DNA of 64,000 nucleotides from JAIOSF01 sp047159865. Lineage in GTDB: Bacteria > Campylobacterota > Campylobacteria > Campylobacterales > Arcobacteraceae. Below, piece by piece: positions 1-8,439 of the stretch. The stretch covers positions 1,674,001-1,738,000 of the forward strand of contig NZ_AP038804.1 in the NCBI RefSeq assembly GCF_047159865.1, read 5' to 3'. A program made the translations under genes and the position numbers. Under the pieces are notes generated by a model. That model saw only the letters and a program-made list of their open reading frames with translations, did no database searches and was not told where the DNA came from. Every line of letters starts with the position of its first letter. Positions within the stretch are counted from its first letter, which is position 1.

Positions 1-268
1 AAGGGTAGTATCCTAAAAAGAGTGCAAACATAGAAACGGTACACATAAGCATCGATACCACTCCAAAAAACTGCATCCATTTTGTAAGTTCTAGTCGTCT
101 TTTTAAATTTTCGATTTGCCCTGAAAGGTCTTGGTTCTTTTGCTCTTTTGCTTGTCTGCTAATAGAACGAATAAGTTGTCCCGTTGTAAGAAATCTATTT
201 GTATATGCTAAAAGCAACAGAGAGATAGCAGGGAATAATAATGCGGGTGTAGAGATTTCTATTTCCAT
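1..268 (-). CDS. DUF2721 family membrane protein (3' part off window)
   Basis: The visible 89 codons start at an ATG (268-266) preceded by AAGGAATT, and they run off the left edge, so the C-terminus is missing. The N-terminus has a hydrophobic stretch containing FPAISLLLLAYTNRF, a charged helical segment (about residues 40-65) and a second membrane segment from about residue 68 (MQFFGVVSMLMC). This layout and the PAISLLLLAYTNRF signature are typical of the DUF2721 family of small inner-membrane proteins, whose function is unknown. The family call is from pattern recognition only. Confidence 0.75.
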   Translation of the reverse strand, partial: MEIEISTPALLFPAISLLLLAYTNRFLTTGQLIRSISRQAKEQKNQDLSGQIENLKRRLELTKWMQFFGVVSMLMCTVSMFALFLGYYP

Positions 269-371
269 TGATTTAATTCCTTAGTTTTTTTTGACATTAT
301 AACGAAGTGAAATAAAATAAAAATAATATTTTAAATAAGGAAAAAATATGTAATATTCTTCCCTTTATTTT

Positions 372-1583
372 CTATATTATCACATCCATCTTACTTTTTA
401 AATACTCTACAAAACTATCTAAAGATACTTGATAGTTCTCTTTTTTGATTTTATCTCTAATATTTAAACTATTTTCTTCCACCTCCTTATCCCCGATGAT
501 AGATATTAAAGGATTTTTATCTTGTTCTGACATCTTGATTCTTTTGTTTAAACTATCATCAGAATCATAAATTTTTACATTGATATTGTGTAATAATAAC
601 TCTTTTTTAATATCCTGAATATATTTCATTTGTGATTTACTATTTGAAGCTATTGGTACAATTGCTAATTGATTTGGTGATATACAAACAGGTAAAATAC
701 CTTTGTGATGTTCTAGTAAAATCCCTATAAATCTCTCAATACTTCCTAAAATAGCTCTATGAATAATCACAGGAGATTTTTCTTTACCCTCTTTATCTAT
801 GTATTTCATATCAAATCTTTGCGGTAAGTTAAAATCTATTTGAATACTTCCTAGTTGCCACTCTCTTTTATGTATATCTTTTATTTTTATATCAATTTTT
901 GGTCCATAAAATGCTCCATCACCTTCATTGAGTTGATAATTTTCTCCCGATTTTTCTAAAGCATTTTTTATAGAACTCTCAGCTTTATCCCAGTTATCAT
1001 CACTGCCTATTGATTTTTCTGGGCGTGAAGAGAAATCTATTCGGTATGCAAAGTCAAAGAAATTCATTAGAGATTTTATAAAATCTAAAATTGATAAAAT
1101 TTCATTTTCAATTTGATCTGGCATACATACGATATGAGAATCATCTTGAACAAACTCTCTCACTCTAAATAAGCCATGTAATGCTCCACGAAGTTCATTT
1201 CTATGAACCTGACCAAACTCAAAATATCTTATTGGTAGTTCTCTATACGATTTTTTTGAGTTTTGATACATCAAAATATGCATCGGACAATTCATTGGTT
1301 TGAGTAGATAATCTCTTTTTTCAACAACTGATGGGAACATATTTTCTTTATAGTTCTCATAATGTCCAGAGATTTTCCACATTGTATCTTCCATCATGGC
1401 TGGCGATTCTACATAATCATAATCCCTTAAAATATGTGATTTAAAAATTATATTTTTTAAATTATTTTTCAACTTTGAACCTTGCGGTAACCAAAAAGCC
1501 ATCCCTGGGCTTAACTCACTAAACATAAATAACTCTAACTTTTTACCTAATATCCTATGATCCATATCATTCATTTTTTGCAT
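372..1583 (-). CDS. thrS: Threonyl-tRNA synthetase paralogue lacking TGS and editing domains
   Basis: This protein would charge tRNA-Thr in the cytoplasm. It has 403 residues, against roughly 600-640 for a normal bacterial ThrRS, and begins almost directly at the class II catalytic core. Visible elements are the PMNCPMH segment (zinc ligand C99), motif 2 FRVREFVQDDSHIV (zinc ligand H150), motif 3 region VIIHRAILGSIERF (zinc ligand H275), and an anticodon-binding domain from about residue 300. The zinc-ligand spacing (51 and 125) closely follows E. coli ThrRS, so the active site looks intact. The N-terminal TGS and SAD editing domains are absent, and no remnant is seen upstream; that space holds a threonine-rich leader peptide instead. 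The start has an AAAAGGAATTGTT ribosome site. A full-length ThrRS probably exists elsewhere (inference). The role may be starvation-induced backup or resistance to ThrRS inhibitors. Confidence 0.9.
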   Translation of the reverse strand: MQKMNDMDHRILGKKLELFMFSELSPGMAFWLPQGSKLKNNLKNIIFKSHILRDYDYVESPAMMEDTMWKISGHYENYKENMFPSVVEKRDYLLKPMNCPMHILMYQNSKKSYRELPIRYFEFGQVHRNELRGALHGLFRVREFVQDDSHIVCMPDQIENEILSILDFIKSLMNFFDFAYRIDFSSRPEKSIGSDDNWDKAESSIKNALEKSGENYQLNEGDGAFYGPKIDIKIKDIHKREWQLGSIQIDFNLPQRFDMKYIDKEGKEKSPVIIHRAILGSIERFIGILLEHHKGILPVCISPNQLAIVPIASNSKSQMKYIQDIKKELLLHNINVKIYDSDDSLNKRIKMSEQDKNPLISIIGDKEVEENSLNIRDKIKKENYQVSLDSFVEYLKSKMDVII

Positions 1584-1794
1584 AACAATTCCTTTTAAAT
1601 GTGCATTTTTTTATTGTGATTTTAAATATTTAATATGATATTTTATTCCATAAATTTAGGTTGAGTAAATTAAATAATATTTTTATGCAGTACTATATCG
1701 TGCTTTAAAATTTTTTATTTAAGAAATAAGAACAATAATAAATATTTTAAACAGTTTGATTTTTGATGTGTATAATTAAAAATTTATTTAATTA
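1584..1794 (-). promoter_or_regulatory. Putative attenuator region between Thr leader peptide and thrS paralogue
   Basis: These 211 bases are untranslated and extremely AT-rich. Immediately after the leader stop codon there is a small AT-only hairpin (AATTAAA, 6-base loop, TTTAATT). I see no GC-rich stem followed by a U-run, so no canonical intrinsic terminator can be pointed to. The attenuation role is inferred from the leader peptide and its position, not from a visible terminator. Confidence 0.4.
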
Positions 1795-1860
1795 TTAAAA
1801 TGTAAGGGTGGTCGTAGGAATAAGAGTCTTGTTAAAAATTTTTGAGATTACGATTTTCAT
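1795..1860 (-). CDS. Threonine-rich leader peptide (21 aa) of the thrS paralogue
   Basis: ATG at 1860-1858 is preceded by AAAAGGAATAATT, a good ribosome binding site, and the frame closes with TAA at 1797-1795. The 21-residue product begins MKIVISKIFNK and ends TLIPTTTLTF: five of its last ten residues are threonine, encoded by ACT, ACG, ACC, ACC and ACA. ACG and ACC should be uncommon in so AT-rich a genome. It lies in the same direction as the downstream ThrRS gene, with a near-consensus promoter about 30 bases upstream. This is the layout of classical amino-acid leader peptides, in which ribosome stalling at Thr codons reports low Thr-tRNA. Function is inferred from composition and position. 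Confidence 0.72.
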   Translation of the reverse strand: MKIVISKIFNKTLIPTTTLTF

Positions 1861-1889
1861 AATTATTCCTTTTGTATTAAGATGGACGA

Positions 1890-1918
1890 ATTGTATATCA
1901 AAAATAAAAAAATGTCAA
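1890..1918 (-). promoter_or_regulatory. Sigma-70 type promoter for the Thr leader/thrS unit
   Basis: On the minus strand, TTGACA (1918-1913) is followed after exactly 17 bases by TACAAT (1895-1890). This is close to the bacterial consensus and predicts transcription starting near 1883, about 23 bases before the leader ATG. Confidence 0.6.
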
Positions 1919-1977
1919 TAAAAATAAAATATTTTGAACATAATTTAGTATAAAGAGATACTAACCTATAATTTGGC

Positions 1978-2574
1978 ATGGATAAATACTTTGAACAATT
2001 TAGACTAGCATGCAGTCAATATTATAACTTTAGTGATGAAGTTTTTGAAGACTTTAAAAATATATGTTTTATAAGAGAGGTAAAAAAAGGTGAAATACTA
2101 CAAGATACCTATACAGAAGCAAAATATATTTATTTTATATGTAAAGGGATTTTGAGAACTTATTATTTAAATGAAAAAGGACAAATATATACAAAAAATA
2201 TTTTTAGTGAAAACTATTTTTCAGCTTCTAAAGTATCACTTATTACAAAAAAGGATTCATATTTAAATATCGATGTATTGGAAGATAGCATACTTATTTA
2301 TATAAATTTTGAAAAATATAAAGAGCTTATTAAAACAAAAATAGAATTTAAAGATTTTTATATAAATTATTTAGAGAAAAATTGGGTGATTATAAAAGAG
2401 AAAAATGAAATCTCACTTATATTAGATGATGCAATGACAAGATATCAAAATTTTATAGAACAAAATCCAAATATTCAAAACAGAATACCGCTCCATCATA
2501 TAGCAAATCATTTGGGAATTACACCTACTCAATTAAGCAGAATAAGAAAAAATATTAAAAATCAACATATGTAA
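1978..2574 (+). CDS. Crp/Fnr family transcriptional regulator
   Basis: This is a 198-residue protein with an N-terminal cyclic-nucleotide-binding-like beta-roll (about residues 20-115, containing VKKGEIL and YIYFICKGILRTYYLNEKGQ) and a C-terminal helix-turn-helix (about 165-195, IPLHHIANHLGITPTQLSRIRK). It lacks the N-terminal cysteine cluster of oxygen-sensing FNR and the clear cAMP-binding pocket residues of CRP, so the effector cannot be named. It is followed after 47 bases by a DMT-family transporter on the same strand, which may be its target (inference). The ribosome site ahead of the ATG is weak. Confidence 0.8.
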   Translation: MDKYFEQFRLACSQYYNFSDEVFEDFKNICFIREVKKGEILQDTYTEAKYIYFICKGILRTYYLNEKGQIYTKNIFSENYFSASKVSLITKKDSYLNIDVLEDSILIYINFEKYKELIKTKIEFKDFYINYLEKNWVIIKEKNEISLILDDAMTRYQNFIEQNPNIQNRIPLHHIANHLGITPTQLSRIRKNIKNQHM

Positions 2575-2621
2575 ATGATAATTTTTTTTTAATCTATTAC
2601 TATTTCAAAAAAGGAATATTT

Positions 2622-3494
2622 ATGATTAAAACATTAATCGCTCACCTATTTGTAATAATTGCAACATTTTTGATAGCTTTATCTTTTATAGTTTCAGAAA
2701 AATTATCTGGAATTATAGACCCTATATCTTTAACTTTATATAGATTTGTTTTTGCTTCAGTGGTATTATCTCCAGTGATATTTTTACAAAAAAAATACAG
2801 AAATAAAATAAAACAGAGTTTTAAAAAAGCTATGGTTATTAGTTTTTTTTACTCTTTATATTTTATTGGATTATTTAAAGCTTTGGAATTTACCTCTTCT
2901 TTAAATACTGCTACGATATTTACAATTACACCTCTTATTACAGCTCTTTTTTCAATAGTAATATTTAAACAAAAACTTACAATGCTTCAATTTATTATTT
3001 ATATAATAGGTATGGCTGGAACTTGTATAGTTGTATTCAAAGGTGAGTTAAAACCATTTTTAAATTTTGCATTAAATTATGGTGATATTATATTTTTGAT
3101 TGCTATTATTTTTATGTCTTTATACTCAATAAGTGCTAAGTATTTTTATAAAGAAGATGATGAAGTATTGACTATAACTTTTATGACACTTATAGGTGGA
3201 TGTTTTTGGATGGGTACAGCTTTAATCATATTTGATATACCTTTACAATGGCAAAAAATAGAAGGTGAATTATTTTTTTATATGGCATATTTATCTATTG
3301 GAGCAACACTTGTTACAGTATATTTGTATCAAAAAGCAATAATCGTAATAGGTGCTAAAAAACTCATGGCATATATTTATATCAATCCAGCATTTACTGC
3401 AATTATTTTATATTTCTTTTATGGGACTAATATCTCTTTATGGGAATTTTTTGGAGTGATTGTATCTATAATTGCTACCATTTTATTATTGTAA
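2622..3494 (+). CDS. DMT superfamily EamA-type transporter
   Basis: This is a 290-residue, very hydrophobic protein with about ten predicted membrane helices arranged as two EamA-like halves. The first half contains SLTLYRFVFASVVLSP and NTATIFTITPLITALFS; the second ends with KKLMAYIYINPAFTAIILYFF, the typical EamA repeat ending. Family members export small metabolites, amino acids or drugs across the inner membrane; the substrate cannot be told from sequence. AAAAAAGGAATATTT precedes the ATG. It sits directly after a Crp/Fnr regulator and may be co-transcribed with it. Confidence 0.85.
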   Translation: MIKTLIAHLFVIIATFLIALSFIVSEKLSGIIDPISLTLYRFVFASVVLSPVIFLQKKYRNKIKQSFKKAMVISFFYSLYFIGLFKALEFTSSLNTATIFTITPLITALFSIVIFKQKLTMLQFIIYIIGMAGTCIVVFKGELKPFLNFALNYGDIIFLIAIIFMSLYSISAKYFYKEDDEVLTITFMTLIGGCFWMGTALIIFDIPLQWQKIEGELFFYMAYLSIGATLVTVYLYQKAIIVIGAKKLMAYIYINPAFTAIILYFFYGTNISLWEFFGVIVSIIATILLL

Positions 3495-3542
3495 AATTAT
3501 AATAAGATACAATACGAAAAATGATATAAGAAGAGGAATGAG

Positions 3543-4298
3543 ATGGTAACTTTAGGGCATAAGATAATAGGTAGTGGTGAAAAAAAGATTTTATTCTTAC
3601 ATGAACTTATGGGAAACTACAAAAACTACGAGCCTATTTTTACATATCTTGATACTGAAAAGTTTACATTTATTTTTGTAGACTTACGAGGATATGGACT
3701 CTCAAAAGAGATAAAAGGTGAGTACTCTTGTGAAGAGGCTTCAAATGATGTGAAAAATCTTATCACTCATTTAGGTTTAAAAGATGTAAATTTACTAGCA
3801 CACTCTATGTCTACAATGATAGCTCAAAAAATAGCTTTAATCGATGATCGAATCTCTCAACTTATCCTTATCACTCCTATTCCAGCATCTGGAGTAAAAC
3901 TACCAGAAATAGCTGAAAAATCTTTACTTAAAGATATGGCTAAAAATGAAAGTAAAGTAGAAGAGATAGTATATAGTGCAAGTAAAAGATACAATGATAC
4001 TTGGGCAAAATATAGAATAAAAATGGGTTATGAAGCCTCAACAGTAGAAGCTCGTGTAGGTTATATGAAAATGTATATGCATACAGATTTTTCAGATGAG
4101 ACTGACGCTATAAAAATACCTATAAAAATAATCGTGGGCAAACATGACTTTCCTATTTTTGGTTTGAAACTAGTGACTAAACTATTTACACACTATTATG
4201 ATGATGTAGAGATTATTGAGTGTCAAGAAGCAGGGCATTATCCTATGATTGAGTGCCCTGTGTATTTTGCATCTAAAGTTGAAGAGTTTTGTTCATAG
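3543..4298 (+). CDS. Alpha/beta hydrolase
   Basis: This 251-residue protein has the alpha/beta-hydrolase fold order: the region around HELMGNYKNYEPIF, the strand FVDLRGYGLSKE, the nucleophile elbow LLAHSMSTMIA, and a C-terminal catalytic histidine in EAGHYPMIECP. The elbow is Ala-His-Ser-Met-Ser rather than the usual Gly-x-Ser-x-Gly, which is a mild deviation; the Ser and His are present. The Asp may be in GKHDFPIFG. No signal peptide is seen, so it is probably cytoplasmic. Its stop codon directly abuts the ATG of the AbrB-family permease gene, so the two are translationally linked. The substrate is unknown. Confidence 0.85.
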   Translation: MVTLGHKIIGSGEKKILFLHELMGNYKNYEPIFTYLDTEKFTFIFVDLRGYGLSKEIKGEYSCEEASNDVKNLITHLGLKDVNLLAHSMSTMIAQKIALIDDRISQLILITPIPASGVKLPEIAEKSLLKDMAKNESKVEEIVYSASKRYNDTWAKYRIKMGYEASTVEARVGYMKMYMHTDFSDETDAIKIPIKIIVGKHDFPIFGLKLVTKLFTHYYDDVEIIECQEAGHYPMIECPVYFASKVEEFCS

Positions 4299-5333
4299 AT
4301 GAATAACCTTTTTGGAATGTTGTATGCCCTATCTATTGGGGTAGTAGGTGCAATAGTATTTATCTATTTAAATCTTCCATTGCCTTGGCTTTTAGGTGCT
4401 ATTTTTGCATCTTCAATTGCGATGAGGTTTGAAAAATTACCGATAAAAAGTCCCAAACCTTTTTCTACTCCAGCACGAGTGCTTATTGGTCTAACAATAG
4501 GAAGTGCATTTACCCCTGAAATATTACAATATATAGATGTATATCTTTATAGTTTATTACTAGTGATTCCGTATACTATTATCACAATTATTGCAGGGAT
4601 GTATTACTTTTATAGATTTCAAGGCTTTGATAAAAAAACTGCATATCTTAGCTCGATGCCTGGTGGTGTTATAGAGATGGTGATAATTGGTGAAGAGATA
4701 AAAGCAAATATCTCTAAAATCACACTCGTACAATCTTCAAGACTTTTTTATATTGTGGTAACTTTACCTTTTGTGATACAGTATATTTTTCATGTAGATA
4801 TAAGTGGAAATAAACTTATCACGATTCCTATTGTAGACATAAATATACAAGAGTTTTTATTTTTATTAGTTGCTGGTTTTGCTGGTGGAATGCTTGCTAA
4901 AAAAGTAAAACTTTCAGCTGCATATTTAATAGGACCTATGATAGTAAGTATTGCTCTTCACTCAACTGGATATATAACTACAACAGTGCCTGATGAGTTT
5001 TTAAAATTTGTACAAGTTGTATTTGGAACAATTATTGGTTTTACTTTTAGAGGGGTAAGTATAAAAGAGATTTTACTTACTCTTAGAGCTACTTTTGGGC
5101 ATTTTATTATTCTGTCTCTTATCTCTATATCTTTTATTTTGATTGCTTATTATAGTTTTGATTTTCCTATTATCTCTACACTTTTAGCTTTTAGTCCAGG
5201 TGGTCAAGCTGAACTTAATCTAATAGCAATTTTAGTAGTGGCAAATGTTCCTTATATTACTTTGCATCATATAGTAAGACTTTTTATAGTGATGAATATA
5301 GCTCCTGTTTTTGCTAAAAGGTTAAAAGATTAA
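4299..5333 (+). CDS. AbrB family membrane protein (putative permease)
   Basis: This is a 344-residue integral membrane protein with two homologous halves, each with the family's signature region (LPWLLGAIFASSIAMRF in the first half; AYLIGPMIVSIALHSTGY in the second) and glycine-rich loops such as SSMPGGVIEMVIIGEE and SPGGQAELNLIAILV. These match the duplicated AbrB (ammonia monooxygenase-like, YgiV/AbrB dup) family. The function is poorly known. It starts immediately after the stop codon of the upstream hydrolase (TAG then ATG), so it is part of the same operon. Confidence 0.85.
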   Translation: MNNLFGMLYALSIGVVGAIVFIYLNLPLPWLLGAIFASSIAMRFEKLPIKSPKPFSTPARVLIGLTIGSAFTPEILQYIDVYLYSLLLVIPYTIITIIAGMYYFYRFQGFDKKTAYLSSMPGGVIEMVIIGEEIKANISKITLVQSSRLFYIVVTLPFVIQYIFHVDISGNKLITIPIVDINIQEFLFLLVAGFAGGMLAKKVKLSAAYLIGPMIVSIALHSTGYITTTVPDEFLKFVQVVFGTIIGFTFRGVSIKEILLTLRATFGHFIILSLISISFILIAYYSFDFPIISTLLAFSPGGQAELNLIAILVVANVPYITLHHIVRLFIVMNIAPVFAKRLKD

Positions 5334-5388
5334 AGAGCTTTATGGGTAGAATACAAAAAAATGTTAAATTTAATAGGAAAGAGTAAAT

Positions 5389-5835
5389 ATGAAAGTAAGT
5401 TATGTAAAAAACTTGATGCTTCAAGGTATCAGTGTAAGAACAAATAATGAAAATGAAAAAAATGAAGAAACACAAAAAATAGCACCATTATGGGCAAAAT
5501 ATGATGAAGAGCATATTTTTACAAAAACATTAAATAAAGCTAACAATACAAGTTTTTATGGTCTATATTTAAACTACGAATCAGATGTAAATGGTGACTT
5601 TGATGCTATGGTAGCAGTCGAAGTTACAAAAGCTAAAAATAATGCTATTGTAATAGAAAATAAAAAATACTTAGTATTTAAAAAAGAGGGTGAGCTTCCT
5701 GATGTTTCTATTGAATTATGGAAAGAGATTTGGGAGTATTTTGAAAAGAATTCTGACTATGAAAGAATATATGGTATAGATTTTGAGAAGTATTCAAAAC
5801 AAGATGAAGTAGAAATTTATATCTCTATAAAATAA
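5389..5835 (+). CDS. GyrI-like / effector-binding domain protein
   Basis: This is a 148-residue single-domain protein resembling the small-molecule-binding domain of AraC/MerR-type regulators (GyrI-like, or integron-cassette Cass2 type). Its elements fit that fold: IAPLWAKYDEEHI near the N-terminus, FYGLYLNYESDVNGDFDAMVAVEV in the middle (read in two parts: FYGLYLNYE and DFDAMVAVEV), and a C-terminal SIELWKEIWEYF...FEKYS...EVEIYISI. No DNA-binding domain is present. Such stand-alone proteins may bind or sequester hydrophobic cations. GGAAAGAG provides the ribosome site. Confidence 0.7.
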   Translation: MKVSYVKNLMLQGISVRTNNENEKNEETQKIAPLWAKYDEEHIFTKTLNKANNTSFYGLYLNYESDVNGDFDAMVAVEVTKAKNNAIVIENKKYLVFKKEGELPDVSIELWKEIWEYFEKNSDYERIYGIDFEKYSKQDEVEIYISIK

Positions 5836-5863
5836 AAAAGAAGAGAAATTTCTCTTCTTTTTT
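5834..5863. terminator. Bidirectional intrinsic terminator
   Basis: A perfect 15-base inverted repeat (AAAAAAGAAGAGAAA, then its complement) lies between the convergent GyrI-like gene and the chemoreceptor gene. The A- and T-runs at the ends supply a U-tract in either direction. Confidence 0.85.
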
Positions 5864-5871
5864 AGTGTTTT

Positions 5872-8208
5872 TTAAAAGTCTTTCCATTCATCATCTGAAG
5901 TGTTATTTGTCGTAGCATTTTGTTGGGTTGAATTTAGGTTGTTCTTGCTATCTTTCCCTTTAAAGTTATTTTTGGCTACATTTTGAGCTACATCGTTTGC
6001 AATCTCTTTTGTATTTTTTGCAATATGATTTGTTTGATCTGCAATAGAAGCATTTTCTTGTGTAAATTTATCAAGTAATCCAACAGCATCTGATATTTGT
6101 CTCATCCCTGCATTTTGCTCATTTGAAGCTAGAGTAACATCTTCAATAAGAGAACTAGTTTGAACAATTTTTTCTTCTAAAGTATTAAAACCATTGATCA
6201 TGTTGACACTGATTTGTTTCCCTTTATCAGCTTTTTCTATTGCTTCTTGAACTAGTCCTTTGATATCTTTTGCTGCATCAGCACTTCGTGAAGCAAGATT
6301 TCTAACCTCTTGAGCAACTACTGCAAAACCTTTACCCGCTTCACCAGCTGTAGCTGCTTCTACTGCTGCATTAAGTGATAGAATATTTGTTTGGAATGCA
6401 ATTTGATCGATTACACTAATTGCTTCATTTATATTGATAACTGTATTGTTAATGTCATCCATAGATGTTGCTGTATCTGTTGCTAGCTCTTTACCATTGT
6501 TAGAGTATGTTTTTGTTTCATTTGAAATGAGTTGCATCTCTTGTGCTTTTTTATTTGTTTGTTCAATATTACTTGTAATCTCATCAATAGAAGCAGCTGT
6601 TTGTTCTAGTGAAGTTGCTTGACTTGTAGCATTGTTACTAAGTGTTTGAACATTACTTGTAAGTGTATCAGCACTTTCTTTTAGATCGAAACCATCTTTT
6701 TGATTATCTTGAAGCATATTTGTTATCATATTATTCATTTGTATAATCTCATTTCCGATACTACCACTTGTAGAAGGATCTAAAGTCGCTGTAAAATCTC
6801 TTTGTGTATATTTATTTAAAGCAGCACTTATTAAATTTAAATCTTTACCAACTTGTTGTTGTAAGTTTTCTAGCATCTCATTTAAAAGTGTTTTGAGTTC
6901 ATTGAGTGATTCTGTTGAAGTTGATTTTGTTATTTTTTCATCGAGTAATCCTTGACCTACTTTATTAACTACACTTTTTACATTTTCAATTAATTGATTG
7001 TCTTGGTCAATAGAATTTTGAATTTTTGATACATTTTCATTTATTGTTTGTGCCATCACTCCAAATTCATCAGTTGAGTTTATATTAATATTTTCAGTTG
7101 TTTGAGTTTTTTTATTTAAATAATCAAAAAATCCACTCAATCCAGTTGAGATAGAAGAAAGGTTATTATTGAGTTTTTTTACAGAAATATAAATAATACT
7201 ACCAATGATAAGTAAACTAGCAATTAATGAAATAATAGAAAAGTTTCTTAAAAATATAGCATGTTGTAAATATTCAGAAGTAGGTACTGATACAGACAAA
7301 CTCCAATAGTTGTTTATCTCTTTTATCTTAACTGGTTTTGTAAAGTACAATGATTCTAAACCATCTTTATAAGATGTTTTAAAAAAAAGTGTTTCTGTAC
7401 CTTTTGTTGTATTGTTTATAAGTGTTTGGTAGTCTGAATCATTTTTTGTAACAGCTAATAATTCTTTATTTATTAATTCATTATTAGGATGTGCCAATAT
7501 TATGCCATTATGATCTAAAATAAAAGCGTAACCATGATCATAGATTTTAATTGATTTTGACATCTTCTCAAAACTACCTAAAGTGATATCTATACCAACT
7601 GAACCTAAAAATTTACCATTATGGTAAAGAGGTATTGCAACTGTACTCATGAGAACCTTTACTCCATCAACAGGATATAAATATGGCTTAGTGATATAAG
7701 TTTTACCAGTTTGCATTGGTCCTTTTACCCATTCTAAATTTTCATCATAAATACTTCCTGGATTGATAACGATTTGTGAATTAGATCTTGCAATATATGG
7801 ATTAAATTGACCTGTTTTGTCGTATTGACCTTTTCCTGCACTTTCCATATTTTTCTTGAAAAATAACTCTTTCTCTTTCACTTTAAACCAAATTCCTACA
7901 ATAAAGTTGTTGTTGTCTAAAATTGATTTAGAATAAGATATTAGTGTATCTTCATCCATTGGATAATCATTTGTGAGGGATGATTCAAACTGACTTGCTA
8001 GAAGTTTTGAAATCACAATTGACTCATTGAGATTAGCTTCAATTGTTTTACTATGTTTACTTGCTAATTCTTTCAAATACCTCTCCGCCGCATCTTGTGA
8101 TGTTTCGTAAGAATATTTTGTTACAAAAAACATGGTTATAGAAAATACTATAACAGCCGAACTTAAGACTTGCAGTAATAATTTATTACCAAAACTTGAT
8201 TTTTTCAT
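5872..8208 (-). CDS. Methyl-accepting chemotaxis protein with dCache-type sensor
   Basis: This is a 778-residue chemoreceptor. It has an N-terminal membrane helix (about 10-30), a periplasmic double-Cache-like ligand domain (about 40-310, with ARSNSQIVINPG, GSVGIDITLGSF and YAFILDHNGIILAHP), a second membrane helix (about 320-342), a HAMP-like linker, and the cytoplasmic signalling hairpin whose tip carries FQTNILSLNAAVEAATAGE (about 600-620). The last residues DDEWKDF resemble the W-x-x-F pentapeptide that tethers CheR/CheB in some receptors. The ligand is unknown, although Cache receptors often bind amino or organic acids. It is a single-gene unit with its own promoter and terminator. Confidence 0.95.
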   Translation of the reverse strand: MKKSSFGNKLLLQVLSSAVIVFSITMFFVTKYSYETSQDAAERYLKELASKHSKTIEANLNESIVISKLLASQFESSLTNDYPMDEDTLISYSKSILDNNNFIVGIWFKVKEKELFFKKNMESAGKGQYDKTGQFNPYIARSNSQIVINPGSIYDENLEWVKGPMQTGKTYITKPYLYPVDGVKVLMSTVAIPLYHNGKFLGSVGIDITLGSFEKMSKSIKIYDHGYAFILDHNGIILAHPNNELINKELLAVTKNDSDYQTLINNTTKGTETLFFKTSYKDGLESLYFTKPVKIKEINNYWSLSVSVPTSEYLQHAIFLRNFSIISLIASLLIIGSIIYISVKKLNNNLSSISTGLSGFFDYLNKKTQTTENININSTDEFGVMAQTINENVSKIQNSIDQDNQLIENVKSVVNKVGQGLLDEKITKSTSTESLNELKTLLNEMLENLQQQVGKDLNLISAALNKYTQRDFTATLDPSTSGSIGNEIIQMNNMITNMLQDNQKDGFDLKESADTLTSNVQTLSNNATSQATSLEQTAASIDEITSNIEQTNKKAQEMQLISNETKTYSNNGKELATDTATSMDDINNTVININEAISVIDQIAFQTNILSLNAAVEAATAGEAGKGFAVVAQEVRNLASRSADAAKDIKGLVQEAIEKADKGKQISVNMINGFNTLEEKIVQTSSLIEDVTLASNEQNAGMRQISDAVGLLDKFTQENASIADQTNHIAKNTKEIANDVAQNVAKNNFKGKDSKNNLNSTQQNATTNNTSDDEWKDF

Positions 8209-8230
8209 AAAACGCCCCTTGTTTAATGGT

Positions 8231-8236
8231 ATTATA
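8231..8236 (-). promoter_or_regulatory. Extended -10 box upstream of the chemoreceptor gene
   Basis: TGCTATAAT on the minus strand gives an extended -10 element about 22 bases before the ATG, followed by ACAAGGGGCG as ribosome site. No clear -35 is seen, as is usual in Campylobacterota. Confidence 0.45.
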
Positions 8237-8439
8237 GCATAGAAATTAATAACAAATAGTATAATTTTTAATCAATTTAAAGAAATTTTAATAAGAAAAG
8301 AATATTTGAAACTTAATTAACATAAAATTTGTTTTTATTTACAGTAGTAGTTGATAGCTATAGACGCCTTGCGAAAGATCGTATTTAGTGCTATCATAAC
8401 ACTCGAAAATTTAAATCGGTACACTTTATGGAGAATCAA

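Noticed and set aside
1681..1740. Possible attenuator terminator around the GCAC...GTGC-like bases upstream of the thrS paralogue
   Set aside because: The potential stem has only three pairs before mismatches and no following U-run, so I did not call a terminator.
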